A program made the position numbers and the translations under genes. A stretch of 48,349 nucleotides of DNA, taken from Alphaproteobacteria bacterium (GTDB lineage: Bacteria > Pseudomonadota > Alphaproteobacteria > Geminicoccales > Geminicoccaceae). This document shows, piece by piece, positions 27,281 through 38,019 of the stretch (its first letter is position 1; each line of letters opens with the position of its first letter). The stretch lies in the NCBI GenBank assembly GCA_027045875.1, contig JALUAG010000064.1, positions 1 through 48,349 on the forward strand. The letters are read 5' to 3'. The notes below the pieces were generated by a model. It did not search any database and was not told the origin of the DNA. It worked only from the letters and a program-made list of their open reading frames with translations.

Positions 27281-27282
27281 GG

Positions 27283-28308
27283 TCAGGCGACGCCCAGCTT
27301 CTTCCGCAGATCGCTGCTCGATGTCGTGTGGCGGAACACCAGCCGCTTTTCGGGGAAGCAATAGGTGAACGCCTTGTGGCTCATGAGCGCGGTTTCGTGG
27401 AAGCCGGAGAGGATGAGCTTGAGCTTGCCGGGGTAGGTGCAGATGTCGCCGACGGCGAACACCCCCGGCAGGTTGGTCTCGAAGGTGGCGGTATCGACCT
27501 TGATGTGGCTGCCCTCGAGCTCGAGACCCCAGTCGGCGATCGGCCCGAGCTCCATCTTGAGCCCGTAGAAGGCGAGCACGGTGTCGCAGGGGTGACGGAT
27601 CTCCCCCTCCGGATTGCGGATGCGCACCGCCTTGAGACGCCCGTCGACGCCTTCGAGGCCGACGATCTGGCCGATGTGCATGCGGATCCTGCCGGCCTCG
27701 ATCAGGCCGCGCATGCGCTCCACCGAATCCGGCTTGGCGCGGAAATCCTTGCGCCGGTGGACGATGGCCAGTTCGCCGGCCAGCGGTTCCAGTTCGAGCA
27801 GCCAGTCGAGCGCCGAATCGCCGCCGCCGGCGACCAGGATGTTGCGGCCGCGGAAGTCCTCGCGGCGCCGCACCACGTAGAACAGCGACCGGTCCTCGAA
27901 GCTGCTCGCCTCGGGCAGCGGCATGCGCCGCGGCACGAAGCTGCCGGCCCCGGCCGCGATCACCACCGCCGGCGCCTCGAACACGGTGCCGGCCGAGGTC
28001 GTCACCCGCCAGCCCTTCTCGATCCGCTCCAGCCGTTCCGCCTGCTGGCGGAAGTGGAAGGTGGGCTCGAAGGGGCGGATCTGCTGCATCAGCCGGTCCA
28101 CCAGCTCCTGGCCGGTGCACACCGGCACCGCCGGAATGTCGTAGATGGGCTTTTCCGGATAGAGCTCGGCGCACTGGCCGCCGGGCCGGTCGAGATTGTC
28201 GACGAGATGGCAGCTCATCCCGAGAAGGCCGGCTTCGAAGACGGCGAACAACCCGACCGGGCCGGCGCCTACGATCACAAGGTCGGTACGTACGGGCTCG
28301 CTCGACAT
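27283..28308 (-). CDS. Ferredoxin-NADP+ reductase, thioredoxin-reductase-like type
   Basis: A 341-residue FAD/NADP two-Rossmann flavoprotein. VIVGAGPVGLFAVFEAGLLG binds FAD, ILVAGGGDSALDW binds NADP(H), and FAVGDICTYPGK is the second FAD motif. The thioredoxin reductase CxxC pair is absent, and the C-terminal extension AFTYCFPEKRLVFRHTTSSS is characteristic of this FNR class, in which an aromatic residue stacks on the flavin. It would reduce the ferredoxin encoded 2 nt downstream. ATG 28308 starts the two-gene unit. Confidence 0.94.
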   Translation of the reverse strand: MSSEPVRTDLVIVGAGPVGLFAVFEAGLLGMSCHLVDNLDRPGGQCAELYPEKPIYDIPAVPVCTGQELVDRLMQQIRPFEPTFHFRQQAERLERIEKGWRVTTSAGTVFEAPAVVIAAGAGSFVPRRMPLPEASSFEDRSLFYVVRRREDFRGRNILVAGGGDSALDWLLELEPLAGELAIVHRRKDFRAKPDSVERMRGLIEAGRIRMHIGQIVGLEGVDGRLKAVRIRNPEGEIRHPCDTVLAFYGLKMELGPIADWGLELEGSHIKVDTATFETNLPGVFAVGDICTYPGKLKLILSGFHETALMSHKAFTYCFPEKRLVFRHTTSSSDLRKKLGVA

Positions 28309-28435
28309 CGGATATCCCTCAGACCATTCGGCGACGCGACGGCACGGCGGACGACCAGGGGGCCGGGGCTGCCGCCGCCCAATATGCCGCCTGTCGCCGC
28401 CGGGGCAAGGGATCGCCGTTGTCGCGCCCCCGTCC

Positions 28436-29824
28436 TCAGCCGCCGGCGAGGCGCAGGTGGAAACTCTTCGGGCGGGTCAGATGCTCGTAGGCGAGCTTCG
28501 AGAGGGAGACCCCGCGACCCGAATCCCCGACCCCGGTCCAGGCCAGGGCGGGATCGAGATAGTCACAGCGGTTCATGAACAGGGTGCCGGTCTCGATGCG
28601 GTCGCCGATCCGCTGCGCCGCCTCGAGATCGCGGGTCCAGATCGAGGCGGTGAGCCCGAAATCGCTGTCGTTCATCAGCGCCACCGCCTCCTCGTCGGAG
28701 CGCACCTTCATGATGCCGACGATGGGCGCGAAGCTCTCCTCCCGCATCACCCGCATGCCGTGGGTGACGTCGACGAGGCACTGCGGCGCCATGTAGGCGG
28801 AGCCCGGGCGATCGCACTCGAAGCGGCGAGTGTCGATCAGCGCCCGCGCCCCCTCCTGCACCGCCGCCTGCACCTGGCCGCGGGCGAAATCGGCCGCCGC
28901 CGGCCGGACCATCGGGCCGAGGGTGGTCTCGGGCTTCGTCGGGTCGTCCAGCACATAGGCCGAGGCGGTCGCCACATAGCCCTCGACGAAGGCGTCGTAG
29001 ACCTTTTCGTGGACGTAGATGCGTTCGATGCCGCAGCAGGACTGGCCGGCGTTGAAGCAGGCGCCGTCCACGAGGTTCTCGACCGCGAAGGGGATGTCGG
29101 CGTCGGCGCGCACATAGGCCGGATCCTTGCCGCCGAGCTCGAGATTGGTGGCGATGAAGGCCTCGCCGGCGGCCCGCTGCACCGCGTGCCCGCCACCCAC
29201 CGAGCCGGTGAAGGCGACGAGCTTCGCCCGGCCGCTGCGGACGATGTCGAGGGCGAGATCGTGGGCGAGATGGAGATGCTGGAAGACGCCCTCGGGAAGC
29301 CCCGCCTCGTCGAGCACCTCCTGCAGCCGCTCGGCGCACAGCGGGGTCTGGGAGGAATGCTTGAGGAGCACCGTGTTGCCGGCCACCAGCGCCGGCCAGA
29401 TGGCGTTGACGGCGGTCAGATAGGGATAGTTCCAGGGCGCCATGACGAAGACGAGCCCCAGCGGCTCGCGGCGGATGAAACGGACGAAGCCGGGCTTCTC
29501 GCCGACCTCCACGTCGGCCAGGGCGGCGGGAGCGATCTCCAGCATGTAGCGGGCGCGTTCCTCGAAGCCGCCCACCTCGAGCGGCGCATGGCGGATCGGG
29601 CGCCCCATCTGCCAGGTGATCTCCTCGGCGATCTCCGCCTTGCGGGCCACGAACAGATCGACCGCCCGAGCAAGGAGCTCGATGCGCTTCTCGACCGGTG
29701 TCCGCCGCCAGCCCGGCGCCGCCTTCTCGGCCTTCGCGAGGGCCGCTTCCACCCGGCCCGCGTCGGCCAGCTCGCGTTCCACGTAGACGCGCCCGTCGAC
29801 GGGCGAAATCGTGCGCTGGATCAC
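28436..29824 (-). CDS. NAD(P)-dependent aldehyde dehydrogenase
   Basis: Aldehyde dehydrogenase superfamily protein of 462 residues that oxidises an aldehyde to the acid. The catalytic cysteine is in FNAGQSCCGIERIYV and the general-base glutamate in TNLELGGKDPAYV; VMAPWNYPYLTAVNA and FTGSVGGG shape the nucleotide site. KDP instead of the common KSP and the short length resemble succinate-semialdehyde-type members, which would fit the HOT enzyme elsewhere in the window, but the substrate cannot be fixed. The start is GTG 29824 with GAGGGAGA upstream. It is followed on the same strand, after 127 nt, by the ferredoxin reductase gene. Confidence 0.9.
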   Translation of the reverse strand: MIQRTISPVDGRVYVERELADAGRVEAALAKAEKAAPGWRRTPVEKRIELLARAVDLFVARKAEIAEEITWQMGRPIRHAPLEVGGFEERARYMLEIAPAALADVEVGEKPGFVRFIRREPLGLVFVMAPWNYPYLTAVNAIWPALVAGNTVLLKHSSQTPLCAERLQEVLDEAGLPEGVFQHLHLAHDLALDIVRSGRAKLVAFTGSVGGGHAVQRAAGEAFIATNLELGGKDPAYVRADADIPFAVENLVDGACFNAGQSCCGIERIYVHEKVYDAFVEGYVATASAYVLDDPTKPETTLGPMVRPAAADFARGQVQAAVQEGARALIDTRRFECDRPGSAYMAPQCLVDVTHGMRVMREESFAPIVGIMKVRSDEEAVALMNDSDFGLTASIWTRDLEAAQRIGDRIETGTLFMNRCDYLDPALAWTGVGDSGRGVSLSKLAYEHLTRPKSFHLRLAGG

Positions 29825-30007
29825 GGCGTCGCTCTCCCTCTTGTCGGCGCCGCAATCTAGAGCAGGCGGGCGGAGCTGCCAACGCGAGGCGGAACCGCCC
29901 CGGGCGCCGGGACAGAATGCCGCGAAGGCGGCGGTCCACATCGCTGGCGGGGGCCGGCGCCACCCCCCATATGCAGGATCGGAAAAGCCAGACCCGGAGG
30001 AGAGGCC

Positions 30008-32455
30008 ATGACCGGATCGCCGCGCTACGTCCGCTGGTTTTCCGAGCTCGGCATGGAGGACGTGCCGCTCGTTGGCGGCAAGAACGCGAGCCTCGGCGAG
30101 ATGGTCCGCGAGCTCACGCCGCTCGGGGTGCGCATTCCGGGCGGCTTCGCCGTCACCGCCCAGGCCTATCGCGACGCCCTCACCAGGGCCGGCGCCTGGG
30201 AGCGGCTCCACGCCGTCCTCGACGGGCTCGACAAGAGCGACGTGGCGGCGCTGCGGCGGGCCGGCGCCCGTTGCCGGGAGATCGTCTATGCGGCGGGTCT
30301 TCCCGAGGGGGCACGGGAGGAGATCCTCGAGGCCTACGACAGGATGGTGGCGGAATACGGCGAGGAGGTCTCCTTCGCGGTGCGCAGCTCGGCCACCGCC
30401 GAGGATCTGCCGACCGCGAGCTTCGCCGGCCAGCACGACACCTATCTCAACGTGCGCGGGCCGGAGATGCTGATCGACGCCGTGCGCCGCTGCCTCGCCT
30501 CGCTGTTCACCGACCGCGCCATCTCCTATCGCATCGATCAGGGCTTCGACCATTTCAAGGTGGCGCTGTCGGTGGGCGTGCAGAAGATGGTGCGCTCCGA
30601 TCTCGCGAGCTCCGGCGTCATGTTCTCCATCGACACCGAATCCGGGCACCCGGACATCGTGTTCGTCACCGGCGCCTGGGGTCTCGGCGAGACGGTGGTG
30701 CAGGGCGCCGTCGACGTGGACGAGTTCTACGTCCACAAGCCCACCTACCGCGAGGGTTACCGCTGCGTGCTGCGGCGGGTGCTGGGGGCCAAGAAGGTCA
30801 AGATGGTCTACGCCGAGGGGCGCACCCGCGAGGCGATCGTCACCCGTCCGACCTCGGAGGAGGAACGCCGGCGCTTCTGCCTCGCCGACGAGCAGGTCCT
30901 CGAGCTCGCCGGCTTCGCCATCGCCATCGAGGACCACTACAGCCGCAAGCACGGCCGGTTCACGCCGATGGACATGGAATGGGCGCTCGACGGTCTCGAC
31001 GGCAGGCTCTACATCGTCCAGGCCCGACCCGAGACCGTCGTCTCCCAGCGCAAGGCGACGGTGCTCGAGGAGTATCGCCTGACGGGTGAGGGGCGGGTGC
31101 TCGCGAGCGGCCGCGCGGTGGGCACCAAGATCGCACGAGGCCGGGCGCGCATCGTCAGGAGCCCGCGCGAGCTCGCCGCCTTCCGGCCGGGCGAGGTGCT
31201 GGTCGCCGATACCACCACCCCCGACTGGGAGCCGGTGATGAAGACGGCGGCCGCGATCGTCACCAACCGCGGCGGTCGCACCTGCCATGCGGCGATCGTC
31301 GCCCGCGAGCTGGGCATCCCGGCAGTCGTGGGCGCGGAAGGGGCGACCGAGACGGTGCCGGACGGGGCCGAGGTGACCGTGTCCTGCGCCGAGGGGGACG
31401 TGGGCAAGGTCTACGAGGGCGCGGTGCCCTTCGAGGTGGAGCGCATCGACCTCGAGGCCATGCCGCGGCCCGCCACCCACGTCATGGTCAACCTCGGCAA
31501 TCCCGAACTGGCGTTCAAGACGAGCTTCCTGCCGGTGGACGGGGTGGGCCTCGCGCGCCTCGAGTTCATCGTCGGCGAGCACATCAAGGCCCATCCCATG
31601 GCGCTCTTGCATCCGGAGAAAGTGGAGGACGCGGAGGCACGCGCCGAGATCGCCCGCCTCCTGCGGGGCTATCGTGACGGCCGCCACTATTTCGTGGAAC
31701 GGCTCTCGGAGGGGGTGGGGACGATCTGCGCCGCCTTCTGGCCGCGGCCGGTGATCGTCCGCATGTCGGACTTCAAGTCCAACGAATACGCGCAGCTCTT
31801 GGGCGGCCGCGGCTTCGAGCCGGTGGAGGAGAACCCGATGCTGGGGTTCCGCGGCGCCGCCCGGTACACCCATCCGGCCTACGCCGAGGGCTTCGCCCTC
31901 GAATGCGCGGCCATGCGCCGGGTGCGGGAGGAGATGGGGCTGTCGAACCTCAAGCTGATGATCCCCTTCTGCCGGCGTACCGACGAGGCCGACCGGGTGA
32001 TCGCCTTCATGGCCGAGCAGGGGCTCGTGCGGGGCGAGAACGGGCTCGAGATCTACGTCATGTGCGAGATCCCCAACAACGTCATCCAGCTCGACGCCTT
32101 CGCCCGGCGGTTCGACGGCTTCTCCATCGGCTCCAACGATCTCACCCAGCTCACCCTGGGTGTCGATCGCGACAGCCCGCTCGTGGCCTTCGACTTCGAC
32201 GAGCGGGATCCGGGGGTGCTCGCCTTCCTGCGGCAGGCGGTCGAGGGGGCGCATCGGGCCGGCCGCCATGTCGGCATCTGCGGCCAGGCGCCGTCCGACT
32301 ATCCGGAAGTGGCGGAATTCCTGGTCGAGTGCGGGATCGACAGCATCAGCCTGACGCCGGATTCGGTGCTGCGCACGATCCGCCACGTGCTGGAGGTGGA
32401 GCGGCGGCTCGGTCGGGCGCCGCGGAAGGAGGCGCCGGCGGAGGCGGCCTCGTGA
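30008..32455 (+). CDS. ppsA: Phosphoenolpyruvate synthase
   Basis: Converts pyruvate, ATP and water to PEP, AMP and phosphate, the entry to gluconeogenesis from three-carbon substrates. It has 815 residues in the usual order: N-terminal ATP-grasp domain (about 15-345), swivelling phosphohistidine domain (about 365-450) with His427 in GGRTCHAAIVARELGIP, and C-terminal PEP/pyruvate TIM barrel (about 480-795) with the catalytic Cys758 in VGICGQAPSD. VGGKNASLGEM and FAVRSSATAEDLP are N-terminal signatures. Pyruvate phosphate dikinase is longer and was excluded. GGAGGAGAGG precedes ATG 30008. The stop overlaps the pfkB start by 4 nt (GTGA). Confidence 0.97.
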   Translation: MTGSPRYVRWFSELGMEDVPLVGGKNASLGEMVRELTPLGVRIPGGFAVTAQAYRDALTRAGAWERLHAVLDGLDKSDVAALRRAGARCREIVYAAGLPEGAREEILEAYDRMVAEYGEEVSFAVRSSATAEDLPTASFAGQHDTYLNVRGPEMLIDAVRRCLASLFTDRAISYRIDQGFDHFKVALSVGVQKMVRSDLASSGVMFSIDTESGHPDIVFVTGAWGLGETVVQGAVDVDEFYVHKPTYREGYRCVLRRVLGAKKVKMVYAEGRTREAIVTRPTSEEERRRFCLADEQVLELAGFAIAIEDHYSRKHGRFTPMDMEWALDGLDGRLYIVQARPETVVSQRKATVLEEYRLTGEGRVLASGRAVGTKIARGRARIVRSPRELAAFRPGEVLVADTTTPDWEPVMKTAAAIVTNRGGRTCHAAIVARELGIPAVVGAEGATETVPDGAEVTVSCAEGDVGKVYEGAVPFEVERIDLEAMPRPATHVMVNLGNPELAFKTSFLPVDGVGLARLEFIVGEHIKAHPMALLHPEKVEDAEARAEIARLLRGYRDGRHYFVERLSEGVGTICAAFWPRPVIVRMSDFKSNEYAQLLGGRGFEPVEENPMLGFRGAARYTHPAYAEGFALECAAMRRVREEMGLSNLKLMIPFCRRTDEADRVIAFMAEQGLVRGENGLEIYVMCEIPNNVIQLDAFARRFDGFSIGSNDLTQLTLGVDRDSPLVAFDFDERDPGVLAFLRQAVEGAHRAGRHVGICGQAPSDYPEVAEFLVECGIDSISLTPDSVLRTIRHVLEVERRLGRAPRKEAPAEAAS

Positions 32456-33384
32456 AGCCGATCGTCACCCTCACCGTCAATCCCGCCATCGACTATGCCT
32501 CCGAGGCGGAGGAGGTGGTCCCGGTGCGGAAGATCCGCACCCGGGGCGAACGCTTCGACCCGGGCGGCGGCGGCATCAACGTGGCGCGGGTGGTGCGGGA
32601 GCTCGGCGGGGAGGCCCATGCCGTCTACATGGCGGGCGGGGTGAGCGGGCCGGTCTTCGAGGGGCTCCTCGCCCGCACCGGCGTGCCCGGCACGGGCGTG
32701 CCGATCGCCGGCGACACCCGCATCAGCCATCTCGTGCGCGAGCACGCCACCGGGCACGAGTTCCGTTTCACGCCAGCGGGACCGACCGTCACGGCGGCGG
32801 AGTGGGAGGCCTGCCGGGCGGCGGTGGAGGCCATCGACGCGGACTATCTGGTCCTCAGCGGCAGCCTCGCACCGGGTCTGCCGAGCGACGCCTACCGGCA
32901 GATCGCCCGGGACGTGAAGCCGCGCGGGACGCGGGTCGTCGTGGATACTTCCGGGGCGGCGCTCCACTGGGTGCTGGAGGAGGGGGTGCATCTCGTGACC
33001 CCCAACAGACGCGAGCTCGAGCACCTCCTGGGGCGCCGCGCGTCGGACGCGCGCGAGGAGGAGGCGCTCGCGGCCGATCTCGTCGAGTCCGGGCGGGCGG
33101 AGATGGTGGCCGTGACCCTGGGTCCGCGCGGGGCGCTCCTGGTGACCGGCGATCGCTGCCTGCGCCTGCCGGCGCCGGAAGTGGCCACCGTCAGCACCGT
33201 GGGGGCCGGGGACAGCTTTACCGCCGCCATGACCCTGGGGCTCGCCCGCGGCTGGCCGCCGGAGCGGGCCTTCGCCTACGGCATCGCGGCCGGGGCCGCC
33301 ACCGCCACCACCCCGGGGACCGAGCTCTGTCACCGGGCCGAGGTGGAGCGGCTGTTCGCGGAACTCTGCGCGCGCCTTCCCTGA
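32452..33384 (+). CDS. pfkB: PfkB-type 6-phosphofructokinase (ribokinase family)
   Basis: A 310-residue sugar kinase. The N-terminal TLTVNPAIDYASEAEEV, the FDPGGGGINVARVVRELGG substrate loop, LSGSLAPGLPSDAY, VTLGPRGALLV and the anion hole/catalytic base STVGAGDSF (Asp254) follow E. coli PfkB closely, so fructose 6-phosphate is the likely substrate. 1-Phosphofructokinase or tagatose-6-phosphate kinase are alternatives. The start is GTG 32452, inside the ppsA stop, so synthesis is coupled to PEP synthase. Pairing a glycolytic kinase with a gluconeogenic synthase is noted as a finding. Confidence 0.9.
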   Translation: MKPIVTLTVNPAIDYASEAEEVVPVRKIRTRGERFDPGGGGINVARVVRELGGEAHAVYMAGGVSGPVFEGLLARTGVPGTGVPIAGDTRISHLVREHATGHEFRFTPAGPTVTAAEWEACRAAVEAIDADYLVLSGSLAPGLPSDAYRQIARDVKPRGTRVVVDTSGAALHWVLEEGVHLVTPNRRELEHLLGRRASDAREEEALAADLVESGRAEMVAVTLGPRGALLVTGDRCLRLPAPEVATVSTVGAGDSFTAAMTLGLARGWPPERAFAYGIAAGAATATTPGTELCHRAEVERLFAELCARLP

Positions 33385-33391
33385 ACCGGGC

Positions 33392-35335
<1,944 letters not shown>

Positions 35336-35339
<4 letters not shown>

Positions 35340-35812
35340 CGTGTCTCTTCCTTCGCCCGCACGCGCCGTGCGATGCGATCGAGCACGGCGTTGACGAAGC
35401 GCGGTTCGTCGCCGGAGAAGAACAGCTTGGCGATCTCGATGTACTCGTCGATGACCACCCCGGTGGGCACGTCGGGACAGGCGACGAGCTCGAAGGCCCC
35501 GGCACGCAGACAGGCGCGCAGCAGGTACCCGCAGCGCTCCAGGCTCCAGTCGGCGGCGAGCGCCTCGGCGATCAGCGCGTCGAGCTCCTGCCGCCGGCTC
35601 CAGGCGCCGCACACGAGATGTTCGAACCACGCACGATCGACCCGCGGCGAGGGGAGTTCGGGCACGAAGGGTTCGAGCAGCCGGGCGAGCCGGTGGGCGC
35701 GGAATTCGCGCACCACCTCGTCCGGATCCTGGGCCCCGGCCTCCACCTGGTAGAGGGCCTGGACGGCGGCCAGCCGGGCGGCGCGGCGTCTCGGGATCGG
35801 GTGACGGCTCAC
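35336..35812 (-). CDS. nusB: Transcription antitermination factor NusB
   Basis: A 158-residue all-helical RNA-binding protein that joins NusE (S10) on boxA RNA for rRNA transcription. The RRRAARLAAVQALYQVE N-terminus and the VVIDEYIEIAKLFFSGDEPRFVNAVLD core are diagnostic. The start is GTG 35812, overlapping the ribH stop (GTGA), and the stop overlaps thiL. The ribH-nusB-thiL order is common in proteobacteria. Confidence 0.96.
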
Positions 35813-36288
35813 GAGGCCTCCACCCGGTTCATGCGGCGGGCCAGCGCGAGCAGGGTGAGGGCGGCGAGGGCCGCCTGTCCGCCCTTGTCCTCGCCTCCGG
35901 GGGCGGCGCGCACCACCGCCTGCTGGGTGTTGTTGACGGTGAGGACGCCGTTGCCGATGGGCAGGCCCAGGCGGGTGCCGAGCTCCATCAGCCCGCGGCA
36001 GCTCTCGGCGGCCACCAGCTCGAAATGGAAGGTCTCGCCGCGGATCACGCAGCCGATGGCGACATAGGCGTCGAAGCGGCCGGAATCGGCGGCGAGGCGG
36101 ATGGCGGGCGGGATCTCCAGCGCCCCCGGGACCCGTGCGAGTTCGCAGGCCACCCCCGACGCGTCGAGGACGCGGCGGGCCCCCTGCAGCAGCAGATCGT
36201 TGATGCGGGCGTGGTAGCGGGCCTCGACCACCAGCACCCGCGCTCCGGGCAGGGAGGGGATGTCCCGCTTGCTCGGCGTGCCGACCAT
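35809..36288 (-). CDS. ribH: 6,7-Dimethyl-8-ribityllumazine synthase
   Basis: Condenses the RibB product with aminoribitylaminouracil to lumazine, the penultimate riboflavin step; it usually assembles into pentamers or icosahedral shells. It has 159 residues. VPGALEIPPAI, VAIGCVIRGETFHFELVA (with the catalytic histidine) and GLPIGNGVLTVNN are the active-site loops. ATG 36288 was chosen: it forms a TGATG junction with the ribB stop and has GGAGAGGG just upstream; a TTG one codon earlier is unlikely. Confidence 0.96.
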   Translation of the reverse strand: MVGTPSKRDIPSLPGARVLVVEARYHARINDLLLQGARRVLDASGVACELARVPGALEIPPAIRLAADSGRFDAYVAIGCVIRGETFHFELVAAESCRGLMELGTRLGLPIGNGVLTVNNTQQAVVRAAPGGEDKGGQAALAALTLLALARRMNRVEAS

Positions 36289-37409
36289 CAACCCTCTCCT
36301 TCGGGCGGGATGGGGCGGGTCTCCACCACCCGCAGATTGTAGCCTTCGAGCCCGACGATGGTCCGCCCGGTATTGGAGAGCAGGATCATCTCCCGCACCC
36401 CGAGATCCATCAGGATCTGGGCACCGATACCGTAGACCCGCAGATCCGCGGGCTGCTGGGGCTGCTGGCCGAGGGTGCGCCGGATGTGGGCGGACATGGC
36501 GTCGGGAAGCGGTTCGCGGAGGATGACGACGACGCCGCGGCCGGCCTCGCCGATCATCCGCATGGCCTGGTGGAGCTGGTGGCCGCGCCCGCTCTCGCCC
36601 TCGCCCAGGAGGTCCTCGAGCAGGTTGACGGCATGCACCCGGACCAGCACCGGCTCGTCGGTGGTGACGTCGCCCTTGAGCAGGGCCACATGCTCCACCC
36701 GGTCGAGCAGGTTGACGTAGACCTGGAGGCGGAAATCGCCGCCGTAGCGGCTCTTGAAATGGGTGGCGATGTCCCGCTCGACGAGGCGGTCGTGCTTGAG
36801 CCGGTAGGCGATGAGATCGGCGATGGTGCCGATCTTGAGACCGTGGCGCTGGGCGAAGGCGACGAGGTCGGGCAGCCGCGCCATGGTACCGTCGTCGTTC
36901 ATGATCTCGCAGATGACGCCCGAGGGATCGAGGCCGGCGAGGCGGGCGATGTCCACCGCCGCCTCGGTGTGGCCGGCCCGTACCAGCACCCCGCCGTCCC
37001 GCGCCATCACCGGGAACACGTGGCCCGGCGAGACGATGTCGTCGCGGGTGCTGGCCTGGTCGATGGCGACGGCGATGGTGCGGGCGCGATCGGCGGCGGA
37101 GATGCCGGTCGTCACCCCTTCCCGCGCCTCGATGCTCAGGGTGAAGGCGGTGGACAGTCGGAACTCGTTGCCCTGGGCCATCAGCGGCAGCCCCAGCCGC
37201 TCGCAGCGCTCGCGGGTGAGTGCGAGGCAGATGAGGCCGCGCCCGTACTTGGCCATGAAGTTGACGGCGGCGGCGTCGCAGTACTGGGCGGGGATGATGA
37301 GATCGCCCTCGTTCTCCCGCTCCTCGTCGTCGACGAGGATGAACATCTGCCCCTGGCGGGCGGCCTCGATGATGTCCTCGATGGGGCTCAGGGCGTCGGT
37401 GTGGGGCAT
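36288..37409 (-). CDS. ribB: 3,4-Dihydroxy-2-butanone 4-phosphate synthase with degenerate GTP cyclohydrolase II domain
   Basis: A 373-residue protein in RibBA layout. The N-terminal RibB domain (about 1-205) looks intact: DDEERENEGDLIIPA, GVTTGISAADRA and RAGHTEAAVDIARLAG hold the magnesium and substrate residues. The C-terminal RibA-like domain (about 210-373) contains no cysteine at all; functional GTP cyclohydrolase II needs three zinc cysteines in a GDVFGSLRCDC-type loop, here replaced by HAVNLLEDLLGEG. It is therefore probably a RibB enzyme with a structural or regulatory second domain (RibBX-like), and a true RibA must be encoded elsewhere. It starts 4 nt after the ribE stop. Confidence 0.93.
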   Translation of the reverse strand: MPHTDALSPIEDIIEAARQGQMFILVDDEERENEGDLIIPAQYCDAAAVNFMAKYGRGLICLALTRERCERLGLPLMAQGNEFRLSTAFTLSIEAREGVTTGISAADRARTIAVAIDQASTRDDIVSPGHVFPVMARDGGVLVRAGHTEAAVDIARLAGLDPSGVICEIMNDDGTMARLPDLVAFAQRHGLKIGTIADLIAYRLKHDRLVERDIATHFKSRYGGDFRLQVYVNLLDRVEHVALLKGDVTTDEPVLVRVHAVNLLEDLLGEGESGRGHQLHQAMRMIGEAGRGVVVILREPLPDAMSAHIRRTLGQQPQQPADLRVYGIGAQILMDLGVREMILLSNTGRTIVGLEGYNLRVVETRPIPPEGEG

Positions 37410-37413
37410 GCGT

Positions 37414-38010
37414 TCAGTGCTCGTCCCGGACGGCAAGCTGTCTCGCCACATAGCGCGCCAGCATGTCGGCTTCCAGATTGACCGGATCGCCGACCCGCCG
37501 GCGGCCGAGGGTGGTGACCGCGAGGGTGTGGGGGATGACCATCACGGCGAAGCCTTCCCGGTCCACCGCGTTGACCGTGAGGGACACGCCGTCCACCGCG
37601 ATGGAACCCTTGACGGCGACCAACGGTGCCAGTTCCGCCGGCAGGGAGAAACGCATCACGCGGCCCTCGCCGGCCGGCTCCACCGCCGTCACCCGGCCTA
37701 CCGCGTCCACATGACCGAACACCAGATGGCCGCCGAGCTCGTCGCCGAGGCGCAGCGAGCGCTCGAGGTTGAGGAGATCCCCCGCCTTCCAGAAGGCGGC
37801 GGTGGTGCGGGCCAGGGTCTCGGGCGAGACGAACACCCGGTAGCGGTCGCGCTCCGTGGCGAGGACCGTGAGGCAGACGCCGTCGTGGGCCACGGAGGCG
37901 CCGACTGGCAGCTCCCGGGCGTCGAAGTCGACGCCGACGGTGATCTCCCGCCCGTCCGCCTCCGCCACCGAGAGGATGCGGCCGAGGTGGGTGACGATAC
38001 CGGTGAACAC
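37414..38010 (-). CDS. ribE: Riboflavin synthase, alpha subunit
   Basis: Dismutates two lumazine molecules to riboflavin and aminoribitylaminouracil. It has 198 residues made of two lumazine-binding repeats. The N-terminal FTGIVTHLGRI and SVAHDGVCLTV, and the second-repeat VKGSIAVDGVSLTVNAV, are typical, with VIPHTLAVTTLG near the end. The start is GTG 38010 (encoding the MFTGIV motif). It lies between ribD (9-nt gap) and ribB (4-nt gap), so it is part of the riboflavin run. Confidence 0.96.
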   Translation of the reverse strand: MFTGIVTHLGRILSVAEADGREITVGVDFDARELPVGASVAHDGVCLTVLATERDRYRVFVSPETLARTTAAFWKAGDLLNLERSLRLGDELGGHLVFGHVDAVGRVTAVEPAGEGRVMRFSLPAELAPLVAVKGSIAVDGVSLTVNAVDREGFAVMVIPHTLAVTTLGRRRVGDPVNLEADMLARYVARQLAVRDEH

Positions 38011-38019
38011 GGCGTTTCC

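Noticed and set aside
28436-32386. Minus-strand frame of about 1300 codons ending in the aldehyde dehydrogenase
   Set aside because: Only the part from GTG 29824 has homologous content; the upstream part is the antisense of ppsA.
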